From JAAYZQ01 sp034428935 (GTDB taxonomy: Bacteria; Chloroflexota; Anaerolineae; JAAYZQ01): a stretch of DNA of 29,587 nucleotides. Made by a program: the position numbers and the translations under genes. The stretch is from contig DAOUHB010000086.1 of the NCBI GenBank assembly GCA_034428935.1, positions 1 to 29,587 on the forward strand, read 5' to 3'. Of this stretch, positions 1 through 9,539 are shown piece after piece (the first letter of the stretch is position 1; each line of letters starts with the position of its first letter). The notes below the pieces were generated by a model. That model saw only the letters and a program-made list of their open reading frames with translations. It searched no databases and was not told the DNA's origin.

Positions 1-885
1 GATCTGGCCGTTGGACAGGAGGGCCAGGATCTCGTCTCCGATGGGCACCAGGCGCTCGACCATGTGGTCGCGCATGGGCACCGGCAGGCCCTCCTCGACC
101 GGCAGCCACGACGAGCCCCCGTTCCAGCTCTCGGCGATGCGCCCGTTACGATCGGGCCCGTCGGCAAAGCCGAGGATCAGGTGGGCCGGCCGCAGCGGAT
201 CGACCCACACCGCCCGGCAGTAGTTGTCGTGCAGGCGGTCCCAGCTCCGGCCGCCGTTGGCTGAATAGTACAGTCCCCCACCGGTCGGAGCAAAGACCTG
301 ATCTTCCGAGGAGGGGTGGATAACGACCGAGTGGACGTCGGGATGGATGTGGGCATCGGGCAGCGGGCCGCTGACCCGCCCGGTGCTGCCCTCAGCCATG
401 GACCACGAGCGCCCGCCATCGTCCGAGCGGAGCATGCCTCCCTGCTCGGCGGCGGCATAGCCCCGCCCTCCCTGGAAGGCCAGCCCGCGAATGGCTCCGG
501 CACGGGGCGAATAGGGCAGGTACCAGCCGTTCTCGTCGCGCAAGGCGGCCACTTCGGGCATCTCCCGCCAGGTGCGGCCGCCATCTTCCGAGACCAAGAT
601 CGCGGCCGGCTCGGTGCCGGCAAAGGCGCGAGCCGCGTCGTTGGGGTCATAGGCCAGCGAGCGCACATGCCGCTCGGTTAGCCCTTCGTCCGACTCCCAC
701 CAGGTCTGGCCCAGGTCAGCCGAGCGCAGAATGCCGTCCCGGCTGCCCGCCAGCAGGTTCTCGCCCGATCGGGCGATGCAGGTAAAGCTGCGGCCGTGCT
801 GCGTGCCGCCGGCCTCGTTCCACGCTCCGTTCTCTCGCTCCAGGTAGATGAGCCCCTGGGCCGTCGCTACCAGCAGTTTGCTCAC
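1..885 (-). CDS. Asp-box (BNR/sialidase-fold) repeat protein, C-terminus cut by the window edge
   Basis: An open frame of 295 codons begins with GTG at 885 and is still open at base 1, so the C-terminus is missing. The start is supported by GGAGG seven bases upstream and by a 4-bp GTGA overlap with the stop of the glucan synthase gene. The protein reads MSKLLVATAQGLIYLE at its start, without a signal peptide. It carries repeated Asp-box motifs (S-x-D-G-G-x-T/S-W), seen as SEDGGRTW near residue 100 and SDDGGRSW near residue 150, with degenerate copies SANGGRSW and ADLGQTWW. Each probably marks a blade of a beta-propeller, as in sialidases, YCF48/HCF136-like proteins and other 'exo-alpha-sialidase-like' proteins. 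The sequence gives no enzymatic activity. Translational coupling suggests co-production with the glucan synthase. A carbohydrate-binding or sensing role is only inference. Confidence 0.8.
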   Translation of the reverse strand, partial: MSKLLVATAQGLIYLERENGAWNEAGGTQHGRSFTCIARSGENLLAGSRDGILRSADLGQTWWESDEGLTERHVRSLAYDPNDAARAFAGTEPAAILVSEDGGRTWREMPEVAALRDENGWYLPYSPRAGAIRGLAFQGGRGYAAAEQGGMLRSDDGGRSWSMAEGSTGRVSGPLPDAHIHPDVHSVVIHPSSEDQVFAPTGGGLYYSANGGRSWDRLHDNYCRAVWVDPLRPAHLILGFADGPDRNGRIAESWNGGSSWLPVEEGLPVPMRDHMVERLVPIGDEILALLSNGQI

Positions 886-3800
886 GTTTTCCCTCCTTCA
901 ATCATCTCGCCCACCTCGCCAACACCCTGCGGCGCGGCGCCGTCCTTCAGGCACACCAGCACTTCGTGTTCCTGTCCGTCGTCGACGAGGGAAATGGCAT
1001 CGCCGGCCAGGCGCTGGCCGTCCAGGTGGATCTCGAGCGCCTCCGGCGGGCCGGCGGTCCTGGACACCCGGACGTGATAGCGGCTCTCACCCCAGCGGTA
1101 GATCAGTTGAAAGCCCTGCCACGCCGCCGGGATGCAGGGCCGCAAGCGCAGCGTGTTTCCCTGGCGATGAAAGCCGAGAATGGCCTCCAATCCCAGGCGG
1201 TAGGTCCAGCCCCCGGAGCCCGTGTACCACGTCCAGCCGCCCATCCCGGTGTGGGGCGGCGCCCCATAAACGTCGGCGGCCACCACGTAGGGCTCCACCT
1301 GGTAGTGCCTGGCCGCCTCGGGGCTGTCGCTGTGATAGATGGGGTTGAGCAGGCGAAACAGCTCGCCGGCCCGGTCCCCATCCCCCAGTTCGGCAAAGGC
1401 CCACACGGCCCACAGGGCGGCGTGGGTGTACTGGCCGCCGTTCTCGCGGATGCCAGGCGGATAGCCCTTGATGTAGCCGGGATCGCGGGGCGTCCGGTCA
1501 AAGGGCGGCGTGAAGAGCAGCAGAAGCTGGTCCTCGGCCCTTACCAGGCGTTGAGCCACCGCCTCCATTGCCTGCCGTGCCCGCTCGGCGTCGCCCGCCC
1601 CGGAGAGTACCGCCCAGGACTGGGCCAGGGAGTCGATCTGGCACTCGCGGTTCTGGGCCGAGCCCAGGGGTGAGCCGTCGTCGTAATAGGCCCGCAAGTA
1701 CCACTCGCCGTCCCAGGCGTGGGTTTCCAGGGCCTCCTGAAGCTCCCGGGCACGCTCCCGGTACCTGCCTGCCCGCCGCCGGTCGCCAAGCTTCTCGCAG
1801 ATGGGCGCAAAGCGCTGCAGGGTGGTGTACAGGAACCAGCCGAGCCAGACGCTTTCTCCCCGTCCCTCGATGCCCACGCGGTTCATGCCGTCATTCCAGT
1901 CGCCGCCGCCCATGAGCGGCAGCCCGTGGGGGCCCGCGATGGTGCCCCTCTCGATGGCCCGGCAGCAGTGCTCATAGATCGTGAAGCGCTCCGCCGTCCT
2001 CTCCCAGTGGGCATAGCGCTCTGCCTCTTCGGGTTCCAGGATGTCGCCGACGACAAAGGATTCCTCCTCGTGCAGGATCGACTCGTCGCCCGTGGTCTCC
2101 ACGTATTCGGCCGTGACAAAGGGCAGCCACAACAGGTCGTCGGTGATGCGCGTGCGTACGCCCCGCCCCGAAGGCGGATGCCACCAGTGGAGGACGTCGC
2201 CCTCGACGAACTGGTGGCGGGCCGCGCGCAGGATGTGCTCCCGCGCCACCTCCGGGACGGTGTGGAGGACGGCCATCACGTCCTGGAGCTGGTCACGAAA
2301 GCCATAGGCGCCGCCCGACTGGTAAAGGGCCGAGCGGCCCCAGATGCGGCAGGAAAGGTCCTGGTAGAGCAGCCAGCGGTTGAGGAGCAAGTCCATGGCC
2401 GGGTCGGGTGTCGACACCTGGATGGTGGTCAACAGCTCTTCCCAGAAGCCCGTCACGTCCTCCCAGGCAGCCTCCACCTGGGCGGGGTCCGTGTAACGGT
2501 CGATGAGGGCCAGGCTGTCCTCGCGGTCCGTGCCCTGGCCGAGGAGAAAGTGGATCTCTTGCACGGCGCCCGGCTCCAGATTGAGGTGCACCTGCAGGGC
2601 GGCGCAGGGGTCGAGCCCGGCCCGCACGCCGCTTCCCAGGCCGACGCGCCGCAGCGCGGCCGGCTGCTCGTAGCTCCCCCTCCGCCCCAGGAACTCGGTC
2701 CGGTCGGCCGTCAGCCCGTGGACGACCTCGCTGGATGCGACAAAGGCCACCGCCTCGCCAAACTCCTCGTGATAGGCATTGCGGGCCAGCAGCGCCCTGT
2801 GCCCGGCCTCGTACTCCGGCACGATGAACTGCTGCGATTGGTCGCGGTGCACCCCCAACACCCACTCGGCATAATAAGTCGCCGTGATGCGCCGCGTCCG
2901 ATCCCAGGTGTTCTCCAGGCGCAGGCGCGCGACCTTGACAGGGTCGTGGCGGGTGGCAAAGAGGCTGAGCCGCTGCCTGAGCCCGTGGCTGTGGTGCTCA
3001 AAGACCGAGTAGCCGGCTCCGTGACGCACCAGGTAGGGCGCGTCGGCCCCGGCCGGGTGGGGCGTGGGCGACCAGACGCGGGCCGTCTCCTCGTCGCGGA
3101 GGTAGAGGGCTTCGTGGGGCACATCGCGCACCGAGTCGTTGTCCCAGGGAGTGAGCCGGTTCTCGCCGCTGTTGGTCGCCCAGGAAAAGCCCATGCCCGA
3201 TTCCGAGACCAGGAAGCCAAAGCGCTCGTTGGCGATGACGTTGGCCCAGGGCGCGGGAGTGTGCTGGCCCGGCTCCAAATAGATGACGTACTCGCGTCCA
3301 TCGGCCGAGAAGCCGCCCAGACCGTTGTCAAAGAGGAGATCCCGGGGCCTGGGCACCGGGGGCAGGACGCTCAGGTCTGGCGGTTCCGAAAAGGTGGGCA
3401 CAAAATGAGGCAGGGTGACCGGCCGCTCGCCCAGGGGCTCGAGCTGGCGCGCCAGGGGCCCTCCCTCGGCGTCGAGCACCACGCGCGCTGCCGTGAAGAG
3501 CAACACCTGCCCGGCTTCGTCCACCTGGCCGGCCTGCAACAAGAAGATGCCGCCGCGCCTGTTGATCCAGGCGTCGGCGTCGGTGGCTCGCAGCAGCGAC
3601 AGCAGTTGGCCGTGCAGCTCCTGGGCATAGCCAGAGGGCTCGGCATTCAGGATGACCAGGTCGATCTTGAGCTGCCTGCGCCGCCAATAAGCGTGGATCG
3701 GCAGCAGATCTCGCACAAGGTCCAGGTCGTCTTGGCCCTTGATGCGCACCAGCAGGATGGGATAATCGCCCGAAATAGCATAGCCCCACAGGCCAGGCTG

Positions 3801-6800
3801 CCCGCGGCGGTTGGCAGACAGGATCTGCGACGGGGCGCGCAGCGCGCGGTTGGGGTAGATCAGCGCCGAGAGCAGTTGCTGGGCGTGGCGCAGGCCCTGG
3901 GTATCAAGGCCAAGGTTGTGCGCCTCGGCCTCGTTCTGCGCCAGTGCCTGCTCGAGGGCACGGGCCACGGCCGGCAACGAGCGGTAGCCCTGGGCCAGGT
4001 CGAGAGCTTCCCGCCGTGAAGGGGCAGCGAGGGTCAGGAACGCCATCCGTACGCTCTCGTGGGGCCGGAGCACCACGTCCTGGGCGATGCAAAAGATGGG
4101 ATCGAGGGTTGCGATCGGTCCATCCTGATCGCCCCCTTCATGCAACGGGGCTCGATCCCGCTCCAGGGCCAGGGGCTGCCGGGGCGAGCCACCCCGGCCC
4201 AGGAATCGAGCCCGGTCCATCTCGTGGGCGCCCGTGGCCGGCGTGCCCTCGGGCGGCAACAGGAGATGCAACAAGTAGACGGGCGACTCCTCTCCCGACC
4301 TCGGGCGCCGCCAAAACAACAGGCCGTTCAGCTCGGGCAGGTACTCGCTCTGGATAAAGAGCTTGTTAAAGGCCGGATGGCGACGGTCCGCATCCTGGGC
4401 ATTGAGCACTACCTCGCCATAGCTCGCCAGGCGCAGGCGCCGCCGCCGGGAGCCGTGATTTGTCAGCGTCACCAACCGCACTTCGACGTCGTCGCCCGGA
4501 GCGACGGCAACTTCGGCACGCACGGTCACGTCGTGGTCCCGGCGCTGGAGCTCGGCGCTGTGGGACGAGAAGCGCGCGCTGGCCTGCTGGGGCAGCCTGC
4601 CCACCGGCTGCAGCCCGGCAGACCACAGCTCGCCTCCCTCGGCGTCAAGGTCCTGGACATAGAACCAGGTTCCCCAATCTTCGAGGGTCGTGTCGGCCCG
4701 CCAGCGGGTCAGGTCCAGGTTGCGCCAACTGCTCACGCCCGCCCCGGCGGAGGTGATGATCACGTTGTAGCGCCCGTTGCTGAGTAGGTGCGCCTGCGGA
4801 TGGGGGCCGTCGACGGGCACGAACCAGGGCTCCAGCAGGGTAGGAGCCTCCACGGTGCGGTGCGTCCCCAGGGGCTCTTCGGTCCCACCCTCCAGGGGCG
4901 CGGTGCGGGCCACCTGCTCCTGCAGCAACAGCTCGACGCTCTGGATGCGCGGGTCTCCATGAAAATAGTCCACGAGGAGATCGTCCAGGAGCGTGTTGGC
5001 CAGGGCGGCGAGGATCATACCCTGGTGATGGGCCATGTGCGAGCGCACGATGGCCCGGTCGCGGCCCAGGGGCATGCGCCGCGGCGTAAAATCGATGGCC
5101 TCGTACAACCCATAATGGCCCATCAACCCCTCGCTCACCAGGTGCTCCAGGTTCTCGGCCACGGCGCGGGGGTCCACAGGCAGGGCCAGGAGGGAGGCAT
5201 AGGATGCGATGACCAGGTCCTCGTCCAGGCCACGCTTGCGCCCCAGGCCCGGCACGCCAAAGCCGCGGTACTGATAATTCTGGCTGGCGTCAAAGCGATA
5301 GTAACCCGACTCCGAAATGCCCCACGGAACGTTGTGCTGCCGGGCATAGCGCCGCTGCTGCTCCACGGACCCGTGCTGGGTCTGGTGCAGCATCAGGCCT
5401 TCGTAGGTGCGGGTAAAGAGGGCGGGCATCAGGTATTCGAACATGCTGCCGTTCCACGACAGGAGGACGCGCGTATTGCCCACACGGCCCACAGGGCGGT
5501 CCAGGTGCAGCCAGTGGCGCTGGGGCACGTCTCCTTTGGCAATGGCAATGAGGCTGGCGGTCCTGGCCTCGGAGGCCAGGAGATCGTAGTGGTTCTCATC
5601 GAGTTTTTCGGCGGCCACGTCATAACCCAGGTAAAAGACGTCGCGCTGCCGATCGTAGAGGAAGGCAAAGTCGGTCTCGCGGAAGTAGGCCTCCGCCTGG
5701 CGACCGACCTCCTCCAGGCCCGCGGCGAGGCCGCCGGCTGTCAGACCCGCCGATTCCAGGCTGGCGGCCAGCCGGGTGCACCAGTCGTGGGCTTCCCGCC
5801 ACTCGTCGCCGGCTTCCTCCCCGGCCCTCGCTTCCAGCAACGCCTCCAGGGCCTGCAGGCGCGGACGGGCTACGCGGCTGACGGCCAACAACTCTGTCAG
5901 CGTGGTCAGGCGGGGCAGCGCCTCGCGCACAGCCTGCCAGGCCTCGGCCACCTTGGGCTCCAAATCGCCCCGGCGCAGAACGCCAGGCGGGTCGTCCGCC
6001 AGAAGCTGCCAGGAGAGCAAAAGCTCCGACTCTTCCTCCATGCTGCGCATGTGATGTCGCACGCGCTCGAACCACAGGCGCAGGTCGCGAAGTGTCCTGG
6101 GTCCCAGGCGCTCCGAGCCCGCCTCCAGCAGGTCCCCGAGGAGCCCTTCCAGCTTGGGCCACGTAGTGCTGCGCAGGTGGCCCACGGCCTCGGGCCACTG
6201 CGCCGGATCCTCCTGGATGGCTACCAGTTCCTCCCCCAGGTTTGCCAGGAACGTTTCCAGGCGCATCAGGGGCTCTCCCAGGCCCTCGCGCTCCATCTGT
6301 TCCAGGACCTCGCCCAGGACGTCCAGGGTATCGCGCAGGCCCAGCCAGCGGCGGCCGAGGAGGAGCATGGAAGGCACGGTCTGCGCGCCCTGCTCCAGGA
6401 TCAACAGGCACGCTGCCAGGTTGCCGCTATCGACGGTCGATACGTAGCGGGGCGACAGGGTCTTGAGCCCACGGGTCTCGTACCAGTTCAAGAAGTGCCC
6501 GCGATAGCGCTCCAACTGCCGCATGCTTTCCAGGGTCGAGCGCAGGCGCACCAACAGCTCGACGGAGCCGATGTAGCCCATTTCGTGGGCCACCAGCGTC
6601 GCTACCAAAAAGAGCCCGATGTTCGTCGGAGAGGTGCGATGGGCCACGGCACCCCGTGGGTCCTCCTGGTAGTGGTCCGGCGGCAACCAGCGATCCTCCG
6701 GGCCGGCAAAGCGCTCGAAAAAGAGCCAGGTGCGCCGCGCCAGGATCTGGAACCGGCGGCGATCCCGATCCGAGAGGTCAGCACGGTCGCGGACAGTGGG

Positions 6801-9539
6801 TTGGCTGATGCGCAGCGCGATCTGGGGCGACAGCAGCCAAACCAGCAAAATGGGCCCCGCGACGACGAGGGCAGCCGGACGCACCAGCCCAATGGCCAAA
6901 GCCAGCGCCAGGGCCAGGACCACGCCACTGCCCATCTGCGTCCATACGACGCCCACCTGCCGCTCCTGCTGGAAAAGGCGCACGGTGTGGGCGTGGGTGG
7001 TCCACTGCAACAGGCGCTTGTGGGTAATCAACAGGCGCACCATCGTCGTGGCGATGGCGTCCAGGGCAATGATGGCCTCGTAAGGGAGCAAGACGACCGC
7101 CAGGAGCCAGCGCGCGGCCTCGGCCCGCAAGCCCTCAAGCAGTCCGTCTCCCCGCGAGCGGAGCAGGCCGACGATCAAGCCGGTGACCAGGGGCACAGCC
7201 AGGGTCAGCAGCGCCACCAACGTCCAGAAGAGAGGGCTGCCGGGCAGAAACAGCCACCCGGCGGCCAGGAGCAGCAGGATCGCCGGGGCCTGGAGGCTGC
7301 GTCGCAAATTGTCGATGATCTTCCAGCGATCGAGCAAGGAGAGCGGATTGGGCCTCTTCTGGCCGCCTGCCCCGGGCACCCGGGGCAGCAGCCAGGGAAG
7401 CAGTTGCCAATCGCCCCGGAACCATCGATGCAGCCGCTGGGAATAGACGAAATAGCTGGGCGGATAATCCTCGTAAAGGGCTACGTCGGTCACGAGCCCG
7501 GCGCGTCCCTGTATCCCCTCGAACAGGTCGTGGCTCAGAAGCGCGTTCTCCGGTACCCGGCCTTCCATGGCCCGCTCGAACGCCTCGACGTCATAGATCC
7601 CCTTGCCGACAAAAATGCCCTCGCCAAAGAGGTCCTGGTACACGTCCGAGACCGCCCGCGTGTACAGATCCAGCCCGATGTCGCCGGCAAAGATGCGGGA
7701 GAAGGGCGACCGGTTGGCGCTGGTGGGCAGGACCTCGACGCGGGGCTGGAGCACTGTGTAGCCGGCCACCACCTCCTGGCTGCCGGTGGCAAACTCGGCC
7801 CGGTTCAGGGGATGGGCCATGGTGCCCGCCAGGCGCTGCACGCTGTCGCGGGGTAGCACCGTGTCGGCGTCGACGGTAACGACGTAACGAATCCGCCCCA
7901 GGACGTCAGGATCGCCCTCGCGGACGACGTAGGAGGTCTCGCCCCGGCCCGCCAGCAGCCGGTTGAACTCGGACAGCTTGCCTCGTTTCCGCTCCCAGCC
8001 CATCCAGACTCCCTCGGCCGGATTCCAGAGGCGGTGGCGATGATACAGGTGGAAGGGCTCGTGGGCCGTGCCACCGTTTGTGTGGCGGTATCTGGCATTC
8101 AGTTGGGCAATCCCCTCCCGGGCCCGCTCGACGAGCTCCTCGTCTTCGGGCATCGATTCCTCGGGAGCGTCCATGGGATCGGTCAGGAGGGCAAAGTGCA
8201 GCCGGGGATCGCGGTTGGCCAGGTAGTGACGCTCGAGCTGCGCCAGGAGCGAGTCGACCTCGTCGGGATCGGTCAGCAGGGCAGGAATGACCACCATGGT
8301 TTCGTGGGCCGTCGGGATTCCCCGTCGAAAGTCCATCTTGGGCAGCGTGCCGGGCGGCACGAGGTGGGTCACGGCCACGTTCACCACGTTGACAGCCACC
8401 AGGAGGGCCGGCAACAAGGCCACGGGCACCACGGCCACCAATTGCCAGGCATCGCCGCCTGCCGCCCGGGCAGCGGCGACCAGGGCCGCTACGATGGCCA
8501 GTGTCAGCAGGGCGATGCTTCCCAGGTACAGGACGGCGGCGCGGTCCAGGAGCCGGCGGCGCAGCCGAGCCCTCGCGGAGGGGCCAAAGCCCGACTGGGA
8601 CTCGAGCTCGGCCAGGCCCCGATCGAGAAGGTAGTAGCCCACGTGGCCCCGGCGAGATGCCGGCTCTCCCTCCCGGCGCCCCTGTCGCGCCATCTCGACA
8701 GCCTGCACCGCCACAGCCTCCTCGCCGGCAGGGTCACCGCCCGCCAGGTCTTCGACCACCTGGCGATACCCGTTGCGCGTCGGAAAGTCCATGCGGGGAT
8801 AGACGCCGGCCGGATCCTGGCGCAGGACAGCTTCCACTCGGCTGACACTCTCAAAGAACGTCTCCCAGTCCTCGGCCCCCAGGGTGCGCAGCCCGCGAAT
8901 ACAGTTGCCCACCAGCGCAACCTGCGCCAGGTTCTCGGACACGTCGAGGGTCAGGACCGGTTGCAGCCCGGCCGGCACCTCGTCCGGCGGCACATCGGAG
9001 CTGACGGCCTGGGCCAGGAGCTCCAGGAGCACCAGCCGGACGATGGTCGGCAGGGCCCACAGCTCGCCCATGGTCAGGGGCGCCACGTCCTGGTAGGCCT
9101 GGACAAAGCGGGCCAGGCGGGCAGTGTCGATCATGCCGTCTTCGTGGGCCACAAAGGCGCGGGCCAGGGCATAGACGCGGGCCACCCCGGCCCACGGAGG
9201 GCTGGCGAGCTTGGGCAGCCGCCGGTAGTACCCGGCGGGAATGTTCTTCCGCACCTGTCGGGCCGCCTGGCGTACCACGTAGTGGTTGTCCAGCAGCCAC
9301 TCGGCCGCCCCCGAAAGCATCTCCTCCGACTCGGACAGGAGCACGTACTGCCCATGGGCCGCCTCCAGCAGCACTTCCAGCTCTTCCAGGTGGTCCAGGG
9401 GCGAAGGTCCGGCCGGGGGCCTGGATGTGAGATCATGTTCCCGGGCAAGGGTGACGGCCAGCCGGTTCAGGCGAGAGGTGGGGTTCGCTTGCTCCTGGCC
9501 ATCGATCCTGGGCCGTGATTCGTTTGCCGGCTGGGTCAA
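882..9539 (-). CDS. Cyclic beta-1,2-glucan synthase-like giant membrane protein (GT84 plus GH94 modules)
   Basis: This 2885-residue protein has the length and domain order of the NdvB/ChvB family, which builds beta-1,2-glucan from UDP-glucose and trims or cyclises it with a GH94-type module. After an N-terminal helical region, hydrophobic segments occur near 335-400, 745-795, 800-830 and 860-900. The GT84 glycosyltransferase lies between the first groups: a DxD motif (VDADT, D557-D559) and a QRLHRWFRGDW motif near 700 resembling the QxxRW signature of processive transferases. A glycoamylase-like region follows (about 1300-1530, including GYDVAAEKLDE and SHMAHHQGM). Then come beta-sandwich segments near 1590-1860 and 2070-2330, and a C-terminal GH94 barrel with the GGGDWNDGMN loop (D2547/D2550) that holds the general acid in GH94 phosphorylases. 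The start is TTG, and TTGA overlaps the stop of the upstream universal stress gene, so translation is probably coupled. No NdvA/ChvA-type exporter is adjacent. The family call is firm; the exact glucan product is inferred. Confidence 0.92.
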   Translation of the reverse strand: MTQPANESRPRIDGQEQANPTSRLNRLAVTLAREHDLTSRPPAGPSPLDHLEELEVLLEAAHGQYVLLSESEEMLSGAAEWLLDNHYVVRQAARQVRKNIPAGYYRRLPKLASPPWAGVARVYALARAFVAHEDGMIDTARLARFVQAYQDVAPLTMGELWALPTIVRLVLLELLAQAVSSDVPPDEVPAGLQPVLTLDVSENLAQVALVGNCIRGLRTLGAEDWETFFESVSRVEAVLRQDPAGVYPRMDFPTRNGYRQVVEDLAGGDPAGEEAVAVQAVEMARQGRREGEPASRRGHVGYYLLDRGLAELESQSGFGPSARARLRRRLLDRAAVLYLGSIALLTLAIVAALVAAARAAGGDAWQLVAVVPVALLPALLVAVNVVNVAVTHLVPPGTLPKMDFRRGIPTAHETMVVIPALLTDPDEVDSLLAQLERHYLANRDPRLHFALLTDPMDAPEESMPEDEELVERAREGIAQLNARYRHTNGGTAHEPFHLYHRHRLWNPAEGVWMGWERKRGKLSEFNRLLAGRGETSYVVREGDPDVLGRIRYVVTVDADTVLPRDSVQRLAGTMAHPLNRAEFATGSQEVVAGYTVLQPRVEVLPTSANRSPFSRIFAGDIGLDLYTRAVSDVYQDLFGEGIFVGKGIYDVEAFERAMEGRVPENALLSHDLFEGIQGRAGLVTDVALYEDYPPSYFVYSQRLHRWFRGDWQLLPWLLPRVPGAGGQKRPNPLSLLDRWKIIDNLRRSLQAPAILLLLAAGWLFLPGSPLFWTLVALLTLAVPLVTGLIVGLLRSRGDGLLEGLRAEAARWLLAVVLLPYEAIIALDAIATTMVRLLITHKRLLQWTTHAHTVRLFQQERQVGVVWTQMGSGVVLALALALAIGLVRPAALVVAGPILLVWLLSPQIALRISQPTVRDRADLSDRDRRRFQILARRTWLFFERFAGPEDRWLPPDHYQEDPRGAVAHRTSPTNIGLFLVATLVAHEMGYIGSVELLVRLRSTLESMRQLERYRGHFLNWYETRGLKTLSPRYVSTVDSGNLAACLLILEQGAQTVPSMLLLGRRWLGLRDTLDVLGEVLEQMEREGLGEPLMRLETFLANLGEELVAIQEDPAQWPEAVGHLRSTTWPKLEGLLGDLLEAGSERLGPRTLRDLRLWFERVRHHMRSMEEESELLLSWQLLADDPPGVLRRGDLEPKVAEAWQAVREALPRLTTLTELLAVSRVARPRLQALEALLEARAGEEAGDEWREAHDWCTRLAASLESAGLTAGGLAAGLEEVGRQAEAYFRETDFAFLYDRQRDVFYLGYDVAAEKLDENHYDLLASEARTASLIAIAKGDVPQRHWLHLDRPVGRVGNTRVLLSWNGSMFEYLMPALFTRTYEGLMLHQTQHGSVEQQRRYARQHNVPWGISESGYYRFDASQNYQYRGFGVPGLGRKRGLDEDLVIASYASLLALPVDPRAVAENLEHLVSEGLMGHYGLYEAIDFTPRRMPLGRDRAIVRSHMAHHQGMILAALANTLLDDLLVDYFHGDPRIQSVELLLQEQVARTAPLEGGTEEPLGTHRTVEAPTLLEPWFVPVDGPHPQAHLLSNGRYNVIITSAGAGVSSWRNLDLTRWRADTTLEDWGTWFYVQDLDAEGGELWSAGLQPVGRLPQQASARFSSHSAELQRRDHDVTVRAEVAVAPGDDVEVRLVTLTNHGSRRRRLRLASYGEVVLNAQDADRRHPAFNKLFIQSEYLPELNGLLFWRRPRSGEESPVYLLHLLLPPEGTPATGAHEMDRARFLGRGGSPRQPLALERDRAPLHEGGDQDGPIATLDPIFCIAQDVVLRPHESVRMAFLTLAAPSRREALDLAQGYRSLPAVARALEQALAQNEAEAHNLGLDTQGLRHAQQLLSALIYPNRALRAPSQILSANRRGQPGLWGYAISGDYPILLVRIKGQDDLDLVRDLLPIHAYWRRRQLKIDLVILNAEPSGYAQELHGQLLSLLRATDADAWINRRGGIFLLQAGQVDEAGQVLLFTAARVVLDAEGGPLARQLEPLGERPVTLPHFVPTFSEPPDLSVLPPVPRPRDLLFDNGLGGFSADGREYVIYLEPGQHTPAPWANVIANERFGFLVSESGMGFSWATNSGENRLTPWDNDSVRDVPHEALYLRDEETARVWSPTPHPAGADAPYLVRHGAGYSVFEHHSHGLRQRLSLFATRHDPVKVARLRLENTWDRTRRITATYYAEWVLGVHRDQSQQFIVPEYEAGHRALLARNAYHEEFGEAVAFVASSEVVHGLTADRTEFLGRRGSYEQPAALRRVGLGSGVRAGLDPCAALQVHLNLEPGAVQEIHFLLGQGTDREDSLALIDRYTDPAQVEAAWEDVTGFWEELLTTIQVSTPDPAMDLLLNRWLLYQDLSCRIWGRSALYQSGGAYGFRDQLQDVMAVLHTVPEVAREHILRAARHQFVEGDVLHWWHPPSGRGVRTRITDDLLWLPFVTAEYVETTGDESILHEEESFVVGDILEPEEAERYAHWERTAERFTIYEHCCRAIERGTIAGPHGLPLMGGGDWNDGMNRVGIEGRGESVWLGWFLYTTLQRFAPICEKLGDRRRAGRYRERARELQEALETHAWDGEWYLRAYYDDGSPLGSAQNRECQIDSLAQSWAVLSGAGDAERARQAMEAVAQRLVRAEDQLLLLFTPPFDRTPRDPGYIKGYPPGIRENGGQYTHAALWAVWAFAELGDGDRAGELFRLLNPIYHSDSPEAARHYQVEPYVVAADVYGAPPHTGMGGWTWYTGSGGWTYRLGLEAILGFHRQGNTLRLRPCIPAAWQGFQLIYRWGESRYHVRVSRTAGPPEALEIHLDGQRLAGDAISLVDDGQEHEVLVCLKDGAAPQGVGEVGEMIEGGKT

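Noticed and set aside
1719..7856. Long plus-strand open frames (766 and 1022 codons) opposite the glucan synthase gene
   Set aside because: They lie antisense to a coding sequence with unmistakable GT84/GH94 motifs; their translations are rich in Gly, Gln, Arg, Pro and His without any family motif, as expected for shadow frames in GC-rich DNA.
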